Counted from the stretch's first letter, positions 8,531 through 18,149 are shown. The stretch is DNA of 64,000 nucleotides from Azospirillum soli (GCF_017876165.1 NZ_JAGINQ010000001.1:1-64000), one strand, 5' to 3'. Made by a program: numbers and translations. Notes: a model not told the origin generated them from the letters alone.

Positions 8531-10177
8531 CTACGCGGCGTCGGCGTTTCCGATGCCGTCAGCGGCCTTGACCCAGTTCCAGGGCCGCAGTTTGTCAATG
8601 CGACTGATCTTGTGATCGGCGATCCGGGCGATCACATCGCGCAGGTACGCCTCGGGATCGAGCCCATTGAGCTTGGCCGTCTCGATGAGCGTGTACATCG
8701 CCGCAACTCGTTCACCCCCGACGTCGGCGCCGGCGAACAGCCAGTTCTTCCGCCCCAGCGCGACAGCCCGCAGCGCCCGTTCGGCGGCGTTGTTGTCGAT
8801 CTCCAGGCGGCCATCCTCCAGGTAACGGGTCAGCGCTGTCCAGCGGTTGAGCAGGTAGCGCATCGCCTTGGCGGTGTCCGACTTGCCGTCGATCCGCCCC
8901 AGTGTTTCCTCCAGCCACGCCTTCAACGCGGCCATTTTCGGGGCGGCCTCGGCCTGACGCACGCGCCGGCGCTCGTCGGCATCCCAGCCGACGATCCTGG
9001 CCTCCACCGCATACAGCTCGCCGATCCGCCGCAGCGCCTCGGCCGCGATCGGTGCTTTGCCCTTGGCCGAGACCTCCACGTCGTGGAACTTGCGGCGGCC
9101 ATGGGCCATGCAGGCCACCTCAATGATCCGAGCCCGCCCGTCGGGTCCCGGTTCGTACAGGCCGTTGAACCCGGCGTAGCCGTCGGCCTGCAGCGCCCCC
9201 TGGAAATCCTTCAGATGGCCGCACGGATGCTCGCCGCCGCGCCCGGGGCTGTAGCGGTACAGCGCCGCCGGAGGCGACGGCCCGTTCCAGGGGCGATCAT
9301 CGCGCAGATGGACCCACAGGTAGCCGGTCTTGGTCCGCCCGGCCCCTGGGCTCAACACCGGGACCGGCGTGTCGTCGGCGTGCAACTTGGCGGAGCCGGT
9401 GACGCTGGTCGCGATCGCCTGGATCAGGGGGCGCAGCAGCCGGACCGCGTGGCCGACCTGATCGGCCAGGGTGGAGCGGCTCAACTCCAGGCCCAGGCGG
9501 GCGCAGATCTCCGCCTGACGGTACAGCGGCAGATGATCGTCGAACCTGCTCACCAGCAGGTGGGCCAACAGCCCCGGCCCGAACAGGCCGCGTTCGATCG
9601 GCAGCGCCGCCGGCGCCTGGGTGATCGCCTCGCAGCGTCGGCACGAGAACTTCGGGCGGACATGCTCGACCACCTTGAAGTGCGCCGGCACGTACTCCAG
9701 CTGCCGGGCGCGGTCCTCGCCCAGCCGGCGCAGCGTTCCGCCGCACTGCGCGCAGGTGCAGGTGCCGCCGGCGGGCTCATGCACCCGTTCCTCGCGCGGC
9801 AGATGGTCGGGCGGCAGCGTGCGCTTGGGCCGGCGCTTGGTGTCGGCGTCCGCCGGCGGCGCGGCGGCCTCCGCGACGGTGGCGGCCTGCTCGCCTTCGG
9901 CGGCTGCCAAGTCCTCCAGCGCCAGTTCCGGCTGGGCGATGGTCCGGCCCAGCTTTTCCGAGGACTGGCCGAACTGCATGCGGCGCAGCCGGGCGAGCTG
10001 ACGCTTCAGCGTCTCGATTTCCAGCGCCTTGCTCTTGATGCTCTCCAGCGCCGCCCCGAGCGCCGCGTCCTTGGCGCGCAACGCCGCCTCCCAGGCGTGC
10101 AGCCGGGCCGCCTGCTCGGCGGCGAGCTGACGCAGCGCCGCGTTGTCGGCTAGAAGCTGGGCGGGATCGGGAGCCAT
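8531..10177 (-). CDS. tnpC: IS66 transposase TnpC
   Basis: A 548-aa transposase. It has an N-terminal coiled-coil (about 1-80), an IS66 zinc-finger ([14 protein letters not shown], with a second CRRC cluster) and a DDE catalytic core with Asp in [10 protein letters not shown], Asp in [10 protein letters not shown] and Glu in [11 protein letters not shown]. The C-terminus KLRPWNW is typical of the family. The frame is intact from ATG to stop and both element ends are present, so the catalytic protein is probably functional. Mobility is doubtful because tnpB is missing. Confidence 0.93.
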   Translation of the reverse strand: MAPDPAQLLADNAALRQLAAEQAARLHAWEAALRAKDAALGAALESIKSKALEIETLKRQLARLRRMQFGQSSEKLGRTIAQPELALEDLAAAEGEQAATVAEAAAPPADADTKRRPKRTLPPDHLPREERVHEPAGGTCTCAQCGGTLRRLGEDRARQLEYVPAHFKVVEHVRPKFSCRRCEAITQAPAALPIERGLFGPGLLAHLLVSRFDDHLPLYRQAEICARLGLELSRSTLADQVGHAVRLLRPLIQAIATSVTGSAKLHADDTPVPVLSPGAGRTKTGYLWVHLRDDRPWNGPSPPAALYRYSPGRGGEHPCGHLKDFQGALQADGYAGFNGLYEPGPDGRARIIEVACMAHGRRKFHDVEVSAKGKAPIAAEALRRIGELYAVEARIVGWDADERRRVRQAEAAPKMAALKAWLEETLGRIDGKSDTAKAMRYLLNRWTALTRYLEDGRLEIDNNAAERALRAVALGRKNWLFAGADVGGERVAAMYTLIETAKLNGLDPEAYLRDVIARIADHKISRIDKLRPWNWVKAADGIGNADAA

Positions 10178-10262
10178 GGCGCGATCTTACCAGGATACCG
10201 GGGATCCCGACGACCGGCCCGAGGGCGGCTGAGTCACCGTGTCGCGCCCGGTCGGCTCCGGG

Positions 10263-10580
10263 TCAGCCGGCCAAAGGGCGCGATGGCGACGTCTCTTGCG
10301 GGGCGGACGACAGATCGGCGGCGATCCGTACGGGCACGAAGCTCACCGGTGCTTCGGGTGAGCGAGCTGCGTCCTGCTCCTCGAACTGCCGGCGCCAGCG
10401 ATACAGCAGGCTGACGTTGAGGCCGTGCCGACGGGCCACCTCGGAGGCCACCACACCGGGTAGGAACGCTTCCGCCACCAGCCGCGCCTTGTCCTCGACA
10501 CTGTAGGCGCGGCGCTTCTCCGACCCGGTGATCACCTCGACGCGCTGGTAAGTCATAAGCATAGCCATGGGGCTGGACAT
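10263..10580 (-). CDS. tnpA: IS66 TnpA-like helix-turn-helix protein
   Basis: A protein of up to 105 aa with the IS3/IS66 orfA-type helix-turn-helix: RRAYSVEDKARLVAEAF, then VASEVARRHGLNVSLLYRWRRQF. The start is uncertain: ATG codons at 10580, 10568 and 10556 are all in frame, and the last (MTYQRVEVITG) fits family N-termini best. Its stop is only 85 bp before the tnpC start, leaving no room for tnpB. Confidence 0.85.
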   Translation of the reverse strand: MSSPMAMLMTYQRVEVITGSEKRRAYSVEDKARLVAEAFLPGVVASEVARRHGLNVSLLYRWRRQFEEQDAARSPEAPVSFVPVRIAADLSSAPQETSPSRPLAG

Positions 10581-10664
10581 AGGGCCAAGCCGCGAAAACC
10601 CGCGGCGTCACCACTCAGCCCGCTTCGTCAACTCCCCGCAAGGCGGTCATCGGCGGACGGTAAC

Positions 10665-10672
10665 GGCGCTGG
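10665..10672. repeat. IS66 target-site duplication, right copy
   Basis: GGCGCTGG directly follows the right inverted repeat and is identical to 8507-8514. Confidence 0.92.
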
Positions 10673-11586
10673 CGAGGTCGCGACGTTGATGATGAGGTGC
10701 GGCAGTCCGTCTCATCGCAGGTCTCGGTCAGGTGCACCTTGTAGCCAGTCCAAGTAGCGTTGCGCTTGTTGCCGCGATGGGCGTCGCGATCGTAGGGGCT
10801 GTCCAAACGCACACTGGGCGGCGGCAAATTGCCGGCCTTGCGCTACGTCACGGTGTCGTCCTGGCAGTAAAATTGCGGGACCAAAGCGATGCGCAGGATC
10901 TCGATCGGCGCGAGATCGCGCAGCCCGGTCGGAGCAGTCGGGGCGTAGATCGCCGCCAGCAGCTGGTGGCCATCAGCGCCGATGACCTGCGCGAAGGCGC
11001 GGACCTGGGTCGCGCTGTGCGGCAGCCGGTCATCGTCGACGCGCCGTCCATAGCGCTCGAACCAAGTGGCATCGATCAGCCCGGCCAGCCAGTCCGGAGC
11101 GACACGAACCACACTGTTCAGGGCGGCGCGCAATGTTTTGCCAATGTTGTCCAAGTAGCGCAGGTTGCGGATAGCCGCAAGCACGTGGGTGGAGTCCGTG
11201 CGCCGCTGCCCGCGCGCTTTGATCAGATCGAGCGCGCTGAAGCGCTCCAGCATGGTCTCGAGCAGCTGGTGCTCCAAACCGCCGGCGATCAGTCAAGCAC
11301 GGAACTCAATCAGGACCGAGAAGTCGAAGCCGGGATCGCCCAGCTCCAGGTCCAAGGCATACTTCCAATCGATGCGGCTGCGCACCGCATCGGCGGCTTG
11401 GCGGTCCACCATCCCCTCGACGAACTGCATGACCGAGACCAAGGCCAAACGCCAGGGGGCTTCGGCCGGCTGCCTGCGTCGGGGATACAGAGCGGCGAAC
11501 TGGTCATCCTGGTGGATGGTCCCCAGCTCGTCGCGCATGCGCATGAACAGAGTGCCCATGGGAAAGGCCGCGCGGCGGCGGCGCGC

Positions 11587-11862
11587 TCAGTGGGCGCCCT
11601 GGCGGATCAGGTGGGCGTAGCCCGCGCGCATCATCCAGTGCGCCCGCGCCAGATGCGCGGCGTGCGCGCGGCGGGCGCGCCCGGGCTCCTGGGCGGGGTC
11701 GATGCGCAGCACGAGGCGCGCCACCTCGTCCGGATCGGCGCCGTCGGCCTCGGCGTCAAGCAGCCGCAGGTAGGTGACGAGATGCATCCGGTCGTAGTCG
11801 GTCAGCGTGTCCGACAGGGGCGGCGCGTCGTCCACCGGCGGTTCGAGCAGAGGCATCGTCAT
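11587..11862 (-). CDS. Conserved hypothetical small protein
   Basis: A 91-aa acidic/basic mixed protein. The motif LTDYDRMHLVTYLRLLDAEADG, then DEVARLVLRIDP, then ARRAHAAHLARAHWMMRAGYAHLI, looks like the small alphaproteobacterial proteins found in plasmid and integrative-element backbones. I cannot name a family with confidence. No signal peptide, membrane segment or metal motif is seen. It is on the same strand as the ArdC-like gene, downstream by about 240 bp, so both may belong to one accessory module. Confidence 0.6.
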   Translation of the reverse strand: MTMPLLEPPVDDAPPLSDTLTDYDRMHLVTYLRLLDAEADGADPDEVARLVLRIDPAQEPGRARRAHAAHLARAHWMMRAGYAHLIRQGAH

Positions 11863-12104
11863 CGGTTCCCGTTCTCCCCTTCGGCTTGGACGGCCGACCG
11901 GCCGGCGGCGGCCAGACTACCAGAGTATGCAGACGAAATCCCACCGGCCGCGCACGCCCGCCGAGGCCCTGATGATATCCCATAAATGTCCCAAACGGCG
12001 GCGCTGCCAACCGCGCGGACGGCAAGGGCGCTTCGAACTTTCGGGCTATCCGGGCGCGGGGTGGCGGAAGCCGGCGCCTCGGCGCGCTGGCTTCCGCAAG
12101 GCCC

Positions 12105-13007
12105 TCAGTCCGCCGCCGGGGCTTCCGGCTGCAGCGCGTGCAGGAAGTCGGCGGCGCGCTGGGCGTGGGCGGCGGCGCGGACGATCATGCGCGTGTCGTG
12201 GCGCAGCACCTCCAGCCAGGAGGCGATGTAGGCGGCGTGGTCCTCGCGCACCTCCGGGGTGATGCCGAGGCCGGCGCACAGGAAGGCGCTGCCGAGTTCC
12301 GCCACCAGTTCCTCCAGGGCGTAGCCGGCGTCGCCCCATCGCTGCCGCCCGAGGTCGCGGTCGAGGCGCGCCGGGTGGCGGGTCCAGTGCACCAACTCGT
12401 GGGCCAGCGTGGCGGCGTGGCTTTCGGCGTCGCGGAACGTCTCAAAGGGCGGCATCTGGACGTAGTCGCCGCCCAGCGCGTAGAAGGCCCGTGAGCCGCC
12501 GCTGCGGATGTCCGCCCCGGTCGCGGCGAAGAAGCGCTCCGCCGCCGCGAGGCGCGGCATGGGATCGCTGGGCTCCGGGGCTGTAGCCTGGAAGCGACCG
12601 GGCAGGCCGTCCACCTGCTCGGCGTTGAACACCGTGTAGCCCTTGAGAAAGTGAACCTCGCGCTCCTCCTCGCCGTCCCCCTCCTCCGGCTTGGTGATGG
12701 TTCCGGCGTAGACGACCAGCGCGCCGTGCTCGCCCCGCCGCACCTGCCCGCCCAGAGCCTGGGCCTGCCGGTAGGTGAGCCAGAACGGCGAGGCGTGGCC
12801 GCGCTCCACCGCCGTCAGCCACAGCAGGACGGTGTTGATGCCCCGGTACGGCTGCCCGCAGGCCCGCAGCGGCCGGACGATGCGGCCGGCGGCGTTCCCG
12901 GCGCTCCACGGGCGCATCCAGGGGCGCACGCCCTTTTCCAGGTCGGCCAGAATGCGGTTGGTGACGCGGGTGTAGACGTCGGCGCGGGCCGGTGCGGTGG
13001 TGTCCAT
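12105..13007 (-). CDS. ArdC-like antirestriction / zincin protein
   Basis: A 300-aa protein with the two-domain layout of the ArdC (DUF1738-type) family. The N-terminal single-stranded-DNA-binding region (about 1-130) contains DVYTRVTNRILADLEKGVRPW and PYRGINTVLLWL. The C-terminal metallopeptidase-like domain has the zinc motif HELVH (residues 203-207) and a downstream ELVAELGSAFLCAGLG. Plasmid ArdC protects incoming DNA from restriction. The ATG at 13007 was chosen because of the AGGAGACACC site just upstream. Its long leader contains a structured element that also precedes the ParB-like gene at 45.7 kb, implying shared control. It lies inside a defence island, so it may be a leftover of mobile-element counter-defence. 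Confidence 0.88.
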   Translation of the reverse strand: MDTTAPARADVYTRVTNRILADLEKGVRPWMRPWSAGNAAGRIVRPLRACGQPYRGINTVLLWLTAVERGHASPFWLTYRQAQALGGQVRRGEHGALVVYAGTITKPEEGDGEEEREVHFLKGYTVFNAEQVDGLPGRFQATAPEPSDPMPRLAAAERFFAATGADIRSGGSRAFYALGGDYVQMPPFETFRDAESHAATLAHELVHWTRHPARLDRDLGRQRWGDAGYALEELVAELGSAFLCAGLGITPEVREDHAAYIASWLEVLRHDTRMIVRAAAHAQRAADFLHALQPEAPAAD

Positions 13008-13029
13008 GACGGTGTCTCCTTTCAGGCTG

Positions 13030-13057
13030 CCGTGCAGCGCGTTTCGCTGCTGCACGG
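13030..13057 (-). promoter_or_regulatory. Leader hairpin just upstream of the ArdC-like gene
   Basis: CCGTGCAGC and GCTGCACGG form a perfect 9-bp inverted repeat with a 10-nt loop, 23 nt from the start codon. A comparable hairpin precedes the ParB-like gene. It could affect translation initiation or processing. Confidence 0.5.
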
Positions 13058-13236
13058 TTGCCCGTCGGCGAGACCGGGGTACGGGGGAGGGCCTGCCGGC
13101 GGGCGGAGCCGGGCTGCGCGGCCCGTGAGGCCGGGCGGCCCTGCTCCGCCGTAGGCGGCGGGTCCGGCGGGGCGTAGGGGCAGGTGCCCCTCGCCTCCCC
13201 GCTCCGGCGGCGCCGGAGGCGCCGATCCATGATCCC

Positions 13237-13347
13237 GCGCCAGGGATCGTCACGCGCATGCGCCGAGACGCGGCCCGCCGCGGCTCGGTGGCGCAGCCAT
13301 AGAGCCCGGTCCGCCGCGACCAGCGGCGGAGGCGCCCATCGTTGCCA
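13237..13347 (-). ncRNA. Candidate structured RNA leader, copy 1 (ardC side)
   Basis: On the minus strand this roughly 110-nt block contains three hairpins joined by conserved linkers. Hairpin 1 pairs CCGCCGC with GCGGCGG. It is followed by the linker ACCGGGCTCTA, hairpin 2 (TGGC/GCCA), and a third compound stem with outer CCGAG/CTCGG and inner CGCGGC/GCCGCG. It ends with GTGACGATCCCTG. The same linkers occur at 46011-46117 with different but still complementary stems, which is the signature of a conserved RNA structure. It is 230-340 nt upstream of the ArdC-like start codon. I do not recognise it as a named family. Confidence 0.6.
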
Positions 13348-13692
13348 GGCCGGGCCGCCACCGCTTCCTTGATCCGCGTCCACGTCGTCGCGATGCGGAT
13401 TGCGGCGCAACTTTGCCGCATGCGCGAACGGTGGGCTGGTTGCCGTCGTGGTTTGCCCAAAGGCCCGGAAGGCCGAGCTGGAACTCCGGCCGTGCCCGTT
13501 CGCCGTTCCCTCGATACCGATGGAGTGTTGCACGCTCCGCCACAGCGGACAGCAAAACCAAAGCGCCGACCCGAGCCGTTTTTGCCTTGACGAAGAGTTG
13601 TGATTGGCCGAACTTTATCACCTCATTTGATCAAGCCCTCGCAACCAACACTCGTATTTCGCGTATATTCCAATCAGGGACACCGTTCGCCA

Positions 13693-14919
13693 ATGCCCGG
13701 CTTCCAGACGGTCTCGGCCACTTTCCTCATCGCCACGCCCTTGTTTCTCGGCGGCGCACGGCAGGAGGCCGAAGGCTTTCGCCTCGCCAGCCTCAAAGGA
13801 GCCCTGCGCTTCTGGTGGCGGGCGCTGGAGTATCCGAAGCTGTTCGCCGAAACGCGATCGCGAAACGCTGCGCTGGCGGCGTTGCGCCGCCGGGAGATAT
13901 CCCTGTTCGGCAGCACCGGCGCCCAGGGGAGCGCGCTGATGCGTCTGGAGCCACGGCGCACCCCCCTGCCCCGGCTGGAGCGCGATGCGGTGTTGCGCGG
14001 TGCCGACAACCGCGTGGCGGGGCCAGGGGCGCGGTATCTCGGCTACGGGCTGATGGGGGCCTTCGGCGAGACCATGGGCAAGCTCTCCCGCTCCTGTCTG
14101 CTGCCGGGGCCGTGCGTCCGGGTGCACATCGCGTTCAAGCCGGGCGCGCCGGACGCCGACACCGCGTCGTTCCTCCGCGCCCTGCGGCTGTTCGGGCTGG
14201 TGGGCGGGCTCGGCAGCCGGGCGCGGCGTGGCTGGGGCAGTCTGGCGCTGGTGGAACTGACCGGCGGCGGGACGCCCTGGCAGCCGCCGCGCACCGAGGA
14301 GGAGTACCGGTCGCAACTGCTTGCTTTGCTGGGCGACCTGTCCGGCGGGGAGGCCGAACCGCCCTTCACCGCCTTCGGGCCGAAGGTGCGCATCGACCTT
14401 CTGGTGTCCGCTCCCGACGGGCTGACCGCTCTCAACCGCATGGGCGAGGCGATGCAGCGCTACCGCGCCTGGGGGCACAAGGGCATGGTCAACGGCGTGC
14501 CCAGCGAGAAGAACTTCGTGGACGATCACGACTGGTCGAAAGAGCCCTTCGGTCCCCGCTACCGCAGCTTCGTCCCGCAGCGGGCCGTGTTCGGGCTCCC
14601 GCAGAACTACGGCAAGGGTTCCGGCGTGGCACCGGCGGTGCCGGGCATGGACCGCCGCGCCAGTCCGCTCATCCTGCACGTCCATCCCCTGGGTGCGGAT
14701 CACCACATTGCCGTCTCGCTGCTGCTTCCCGCGCAATTCCTTCCGGGCGAGCACGACGAGGTGACCGTCACCCATCGCGGCCGTTCCGACACCCGGCGTG
14801 CCCGGATCGACTGGAGCGTCCTGGACCGCTTCCTCGACGGCCCGGCGGACCCCGCCCGCCGCCGGGAGGGTGGAGCGTATTTCCCGCAGCGCGCCCCCGT
14901 GCTGCCCGACCGCCGCTGA
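13693..14919 (+). CDS. cmr1: Type III-B CRISPR RAMP protein Cmr1
   Basis: A 408-aa protein with the Cmr1 N-terminus (VSATFLIATPLFLGGAR) and the segment LASLKGALRFWWRALEYP, in which the RAMP fold begins. LFGSTGAQGS and a glycine-rich loop GLVGGLGSRARRGWGSL are also typical. Cmr1 caps the crRNA 3' end of the Cmr complex and helps trigger Cas10 signalling. It is the first gene of a tightly packed operon (cmr1, cas10, cmr3, cmr4, cmr5, cmr6, nucC). The ATG at 13693 was chosen because the conserved beta strand begins within ten residues. Confidence 0.93.
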   Translation: MPGFQTVSATFLIATPLFLGGARQEAEGFRLASLKGALRFWWRALEYPKLFAETRSRNAALAALRRREISLFGSTGAQGSALMRLEPRRTPLPRLERDAVLRGADNRVAGPGARYLGYGLMGAFGETMGKLSRSCLLPGPCVRVHIAFKPGAPDADTASFLRALRLFGLVGGLGSRARRGWGSLALVELTGGGTPWQPPRTEEEYRSQLLALLGDLSGGEAEPPFTAFGPKVRIDLLVSAPDGLTALNRMGEAMQRYRAWGHKGMVNGVPSEKNFVDDHDWSKEPFGPRYRSFVPQRAVFGLPQNYGKGSGVAPAVPGMDRRASPLILHVHPLGADHHIAVSLLLPAQFLPGEHDEVTVTHRGRSDTRRARIDWSVLDRFLDGPADPARRREGGAYFPQRAPVLPDRR

Positions 14920-14928
14920 GGTGCCGCG

Positions 14929-16992
14929 ATGGACCGCACTCTTCACGTCACCATCGGCCCTGTACAGGACTTCATCCGCCAAGCGCGCCGCACCCGCGAC
15001 CTGTGGGCTGGGTCGTTCCTTCTGTCCTGGCTGTCCGGCGTCGCCATGAGGGCCGTCACCAACCGGCGCGGAAGCATCGTCTTTCCGCTGGTGGACCAGG
15101 ACCCGCTTTACAACGCGTTGCGCAAGCAGGATGTCGCCGGGCAAGGCGTCTGGCCGGTGGTTGGCTCGCTGCCCAACCGGTTCAAGGCGACGTTGCCCGA
15201 AAGCGCCTCCGCCCGCGAGGCCATGGAGGACGTTCGCGGCGCCTGGGGCAAGCTGGCCGGCGCGGTGTGGGACGTCTTCCTGCGGGACATCGCCGCCCCC
15301 GGCACCGCCGAGATCTGGCAACGCCAGATCAACGGCTTCTGGCAGATCGCCTGGGCCTTCGAGGACGGGACGGCGGAGAGCGACGTCCTCGCCCGCCGGA
15401 AACTGTGGCGCACCGGCGCCCTTCCCGACGACGAGGGCGGAGACCACTGCACCATCATGGGCGACTGGCAGGAACTGTCCGGCTTCGTCCGCGCCAGGGG
15501 AGAGGCAAAGGCGCAGGACGATTTCTGGGACCGGGTGCGCAAGCGGGTGAACGAGGTGGTCTACGGCAAAGAGGACAAGGTGGCCGGTGCGCTCGAACTG
15601 CGGCGCAGCGAGCGGCTGTGCGCCGTCGCCCTGGTGAAGCGGCTGTTCCCCTTGTTGCCGCTGAAAGAACTCGAACAGGCCATAGGCTGGGTGCCGGGCG
15701 CCTCCTGCGAGGCCCCGGAGGACGAACGGGAAGTCCGGCGGCGGCTGCGCAAGTACCCGTCCACGGCCTATCTGGCGGCGGTCCCGTGGCTCGCCAACGC
15801 CTGGACGAGCGATCCCGATGCCTGCCGGGCCTACCTGGGATCGGTGCGCCGGCACTGGCATGACACGCCCATCGAACGCGACCTGCCGGGAGAGAAGAGC
15901 GTCACCCGCGCCGAACACCGGACCCGCATCGCGGGGCTTGCCGCGTCCGGGACCTTCGGCGAGTTGGACGGCACGCTGTTCTTCGCCGACACCATCGCCC
16001 GCCGGCGCTCCGAGATGCGCCTCGACCTGCTCGGCGCCGACGCCGCGCAGCGCAGGGAGACCGTCGAGGCCGACCGCAGGGCCGTCGAACCGTTGGTCGC
16101 GTCCCTGCGCGCGCTTCAGGCCGCCACCGCTCCCACCGGCGGACGGCGGCAGGAGAAAATGCGCGAGGCATCCCCCTTCTACGCGCTGCTCCTCATGGAC
16201 GGCGACCGGATGGGCGAGCGCGTCAGGGAGGATCCCGAAGGCGTCAGCGCCGCGCTGAGCGATTTCACCAGGCAGGCGGAGACCATCGTCCGCGAGAAGG
16301 ACGGCCTGCTGATTTACGCGGGCGGCGACGACGTGCTGGCCCTGCTGCCGATTCACACGGCGCTCGCCACGGCGGACAGCCTGTCGCGCGCCTTCCGCGA
16401 TTCCTTTGCCGGCACCGCTACCTTGTCCGCCAGTCTCGTGTTCGCCCATTACTCCAGCCCACTGGGCGCGGTTCTGGACAAGGCCCACAAGGCTCTGGAA
16501 CGGACCGCGAAGGAGGAGAACAGGCGCGACAGCCTCGCCATCGTGGTGATGAAGCGGGGTGGCCCCGTGGCGGAATGGGTTTCCGCGTGGGATTTCGTAC
16601 CCGGCGGCGAAGCCGGTTCCGCAGCCGTCTCGGCCCTCCAAAGCCTGACCGTCGCCTTTGCCGGGGAGGACGAGCGCTCCTCCGCGTTCCTGTACAGCAT
16701 TGCTGAACGTTACGGCGATCTGCTGAACCAGTTCACCCCGGACGAGCTGGATGCCGATCTCGTCAATCTCCTGCTGGCGGAGCGCTTGAAGGGACGGGAC
16801 TTGGCCTCCATCGCCGATGACAAGGAACGCGACCGGGTCCGCGGCGACGCGCGACGGGAGATGGAGGAACTGGCGGCCGTCTGCCGCCCGCGCCGTGGCG
16901 GGGCGGACGAGCGCCATTTCGACCTCGACGGGACGCTGGTCGTGAAATTCCTCGCCGACAACGGCGGCTGGTTCGCGGGAGAACGGTCGTGA
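14929..16992 (+). CDS. cas10: Cas10 (Cmr2), type III-B signalling subunit without HD domain
   Basis: A 687-aa protein. It begins directly with the first palm-type block (LHVTIGPVQDFIRQARRTRDLW), so the N-terminal HD nuclease domain of longer Cmr2 proteins is absent. The second half has MDGDRMG (DGD at 424-426) and the cyclase signature YAGGDDVLALL (GGDD at 465-468), both intact. It should therefore make cyclic oligoadenylate from ATP when the complex binds target RNA, but should not cut single-stranded DNA itself. It starts 9 bp after cmr1 and overlaps cmr3 by 4 bp. The adjacent nucC suggests cyclic triadenylate is the product. Confidence 0.95.
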   Translation: MDRTLHVTIGPVQDFIRQARRTRDLWAGSFLLSWLSGVAMRAVTNRRGSIVFPLVDQDPLYNALRKQDVAGQGVWPVVGSLPNRFKATLPESASAREAMEDVRGAWGKLAGAVWDVFLRDIAAPGTAEIWQRQINGFWQIAWAFEDGTAESDVLARRKLWRTGALPDDEGGDHCTIMGDWQELSGFVRARGEAKAQDDFWDRVRKRVNEVVYGKEDKVAGALELRRSERLCAVALVKRLFPLLPLKELEQAIGWVPGASCEAPEDEREVRRRLRKYPSTAYLAAVPWLANAWTSDPDACRAYLGSVRRHWHDTPIERDLPGEKSVTRAEHRTRIAGLAASGTFGELDGTLFFADTIARRRSEMRLDLLGADAAQRRETVEADRRAVEPLVASLRALQAATAPTGGRRQEKMREASPFYALLLMDGDRMGERVREDPEGVSAALSDFTRQAETIVREKDGLLIYAGGDDVLALLPIHTALATADSLSRAFRDSFAGTATLSASLVFAHYSSPLGAVLDKAHKALERTAKEENRRDSLAIVVMKRGGPVAEWVSAWDFVPGGEAGSAAVSALQSLTVAFAGEDERSSAFLYSIAERYGDLLNQFTPDELDADLVNLLLAERLKGRDLASIADDKERDRVRGDARREMEELAAVCRPRRGGADERHFDLDGTLVVKFLADNGGWFAGERS

Positions 16993-18149
16993 CCGCAACG
17001 CGCCTCTTCGTCCTGTCCCCGACGGACACGCTGTTCTTCCGCGACGGCCGTCCCTACAACCAAGGTGACGAGGGATTGGCGCACGCCCGCAGCCTGTTCC
17101 CACCGCACCCGTCCACCCTCACCGGCGCGTTGCGCGCCGCCTTGGCGCTGGGCCGTGGATGGAATGGCGGCAGCCCCTGGAGCGGCGATCTGACCGCCGA
17201 TCTGGGCGACGGGCCGGACATGACCGGCGGAACGCTGCGCTTCGGCGCGCCGCTGCTGCTGCGCATGGGGAACGGCGGTTGGGAGCCGCTGTACCCCGCG
17301 CCGCGGGCTCTGGTTGGAACGGACGCCTTCGCCCTGCTGCGCCCCGGCCGTCCACTGGACTGCGACCTCGGCGACGGGGTGCGCCTGCCCGAAGACCCCG
17401 CCGGCCTGCGCCGCAAACCGGTGGAGGATCTGTGGCTGACCTCGGCCGGTCTGGCGCTCGCGCTCGACGACCGGGCGGCGGAACTGGACGCGAGCCACAT
17501 GGTGCGGAGCGACGCGCTGTGGACGGCGGAGCCGCGCGTCGGGCTGGCGCTGGACAAGGCGAGCCGCACCGCCCGGCACGGCCAGCTCTACGCCCCCGTC
17601 CACGTCCGCCTCGCCGATCGCGTGGCCTTGGCGCAGCCGGTCGAGGGATTGCCGGAGGGATGGAAACCGACCCGGCTGGTTCCCTTGGGCGGCGAGCACC
17701 GCACCGCCATGGTGGACCTTCTGGCGGAGCCGCCCGTTCCGCCCCGCGCCACGGCTTTCAAGCCGGCCGGTGACGGAACCCGCCGGTGCGTGATGCTGGT
17801 CCTCCTGTCGCCCGCCCGCGTCGGCGAAGGCTGGCTGCGCCCCGGAGCGCTGCGGGACGACGGCTGGGCGGGCGCCGAAATCGTCTCCGCCTGCCTGGGC
17901 GACCCGGTGCCCATCGGCGGTTGGGACAGCCGGCCCGGTGAAACGCGGGGAGTGCGGGGGCCGCGGCCCTTGCGCGCCTTCCTGCCGGCCAGCAGCACGT
18001 GGTTCCTGCATGCGCCCGAGGGCTGGTCCCCGCCCCGGCCCTGGCTTGGCGATCCGACGGACGCCCGGCACGGCTTCGGCCGTTTCGCGCTGGGCACCTT
18101 CACCGACATTCACACCGATACCGGCGCCGATCCCCAAGGAGTCGTTTGA
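16989..18149 (+). CDS. cmr3: Type III-B RAMP protein Cmr3
   Basis: A 386-aa Cas5-like RAMP protein. The N-terminus (RLFVLSPTDTLFFRDGRPYNQGD), the following HARSLFPPHPSTLTGALRAAL, and the late segment AFLPASSTWFLHA are typical of Cmr3. The protein holds the 5' handle of the crRNA next to Cas10. It starts within the last codons of cas10 (4-bp overlap) and its TGA overlaps the ATG of cmr4, consistent with translational coupling. Confidence 0.93.
   Translation: MTATRLFVLSPTDTLFFRDGRPYNQGDEGLAHARSLFPPHPSTLTGALRAALALGRGWNGGSPWSGDLTADLGDGPDMTGGTLRFGAPLLLRMGNGGWEPLYPAPRALVGTDAFALLRPGRPLDCDLGDGVRLPEDPAGLRRKPVEDLWLTSAGLALALDDRAAELDASHMVRSDALWTAEPRVGLALDKASRTARHGQLYAPVHVRLADRVALAQPVEGLPEGWKPTRLVPLGGEHRTAMVDLLAEPPVPPRATAFKPAGDGTRRCVMLVLLSPARVGEGWLRPGALRDDGWAGAEIVSACLGDPVPIGGWDSRPGETRGVRGPRPLRAFLPASSTWFLHAPEGWSPPRPWLGDPTDARHGFGRFALGTFTDIHTDTGADPQGVV

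Larger units (their letters stand above)
8515..10664 (-). mobile_element. IS66-family insertion sequence lacking tnpB
   Basis: A 2150-bp element with terminal inverted repeats GTAAGCGTCCGCCG (8515-8528) and, at the far end on the minus strand, GTTACCGTCCGCCG (10651-10664). It is flanked by a perfect 8-bp target duplication. It carries a tnpA-like gene and tnpC, but only about 85 bp lie between them, where a canonical IS66 has a tnpB of about 115 codons. It sits inside an older transposase gene. Both ends are intact, so the element either moved without tnpB, perhaps helped in trans, or lost the gene after insertion. Confidence 0.9.
7816..11559 (-). pseudogene. IS1182-type transposase, decayed and split by an IS66 element
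   Basis: Read on the minus strand, the N-terminal part (11559 to about 10673) contains MRDELGTIHQDDQFAALYP, then LEHQLLETMLERFSALDL, TDSTHVLAAIRNL and, in another frame, SPYDRDAHRGNKRNATWTGY. The C-terminal part (8514 to 7816) has HIVDSGYVDAGLMI, the Cys-rich CGACPSKALCKRS and RYDRRAGVENTLTQGLR. Nonsense codons near 11293 and 8092 and at least one frameshift near 10700 break it. Removing the IS66 element and one copy of its target duplication rejoins the frame as TSPAPVQDLQVTASIH. No clear terminal repeats of the IS1182 element were found. Confidence 0.8.

Noticed and set aside
10178..10262. A hidden tnpB between IS66 tnpC and tnpA
   Set aside because: Only 85 bp are available and no part of the usual TnpB sequence is recognisable in any frame.
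13618..17103. A 1161-codon open frame on the minus strand opposite cmr1/cas10
   Set aside because: It is antisense to clearly conserved Cmr1 and Cas10 coding sequence; long shadow frames are expected at this GC content and the product has no recognisable domain.
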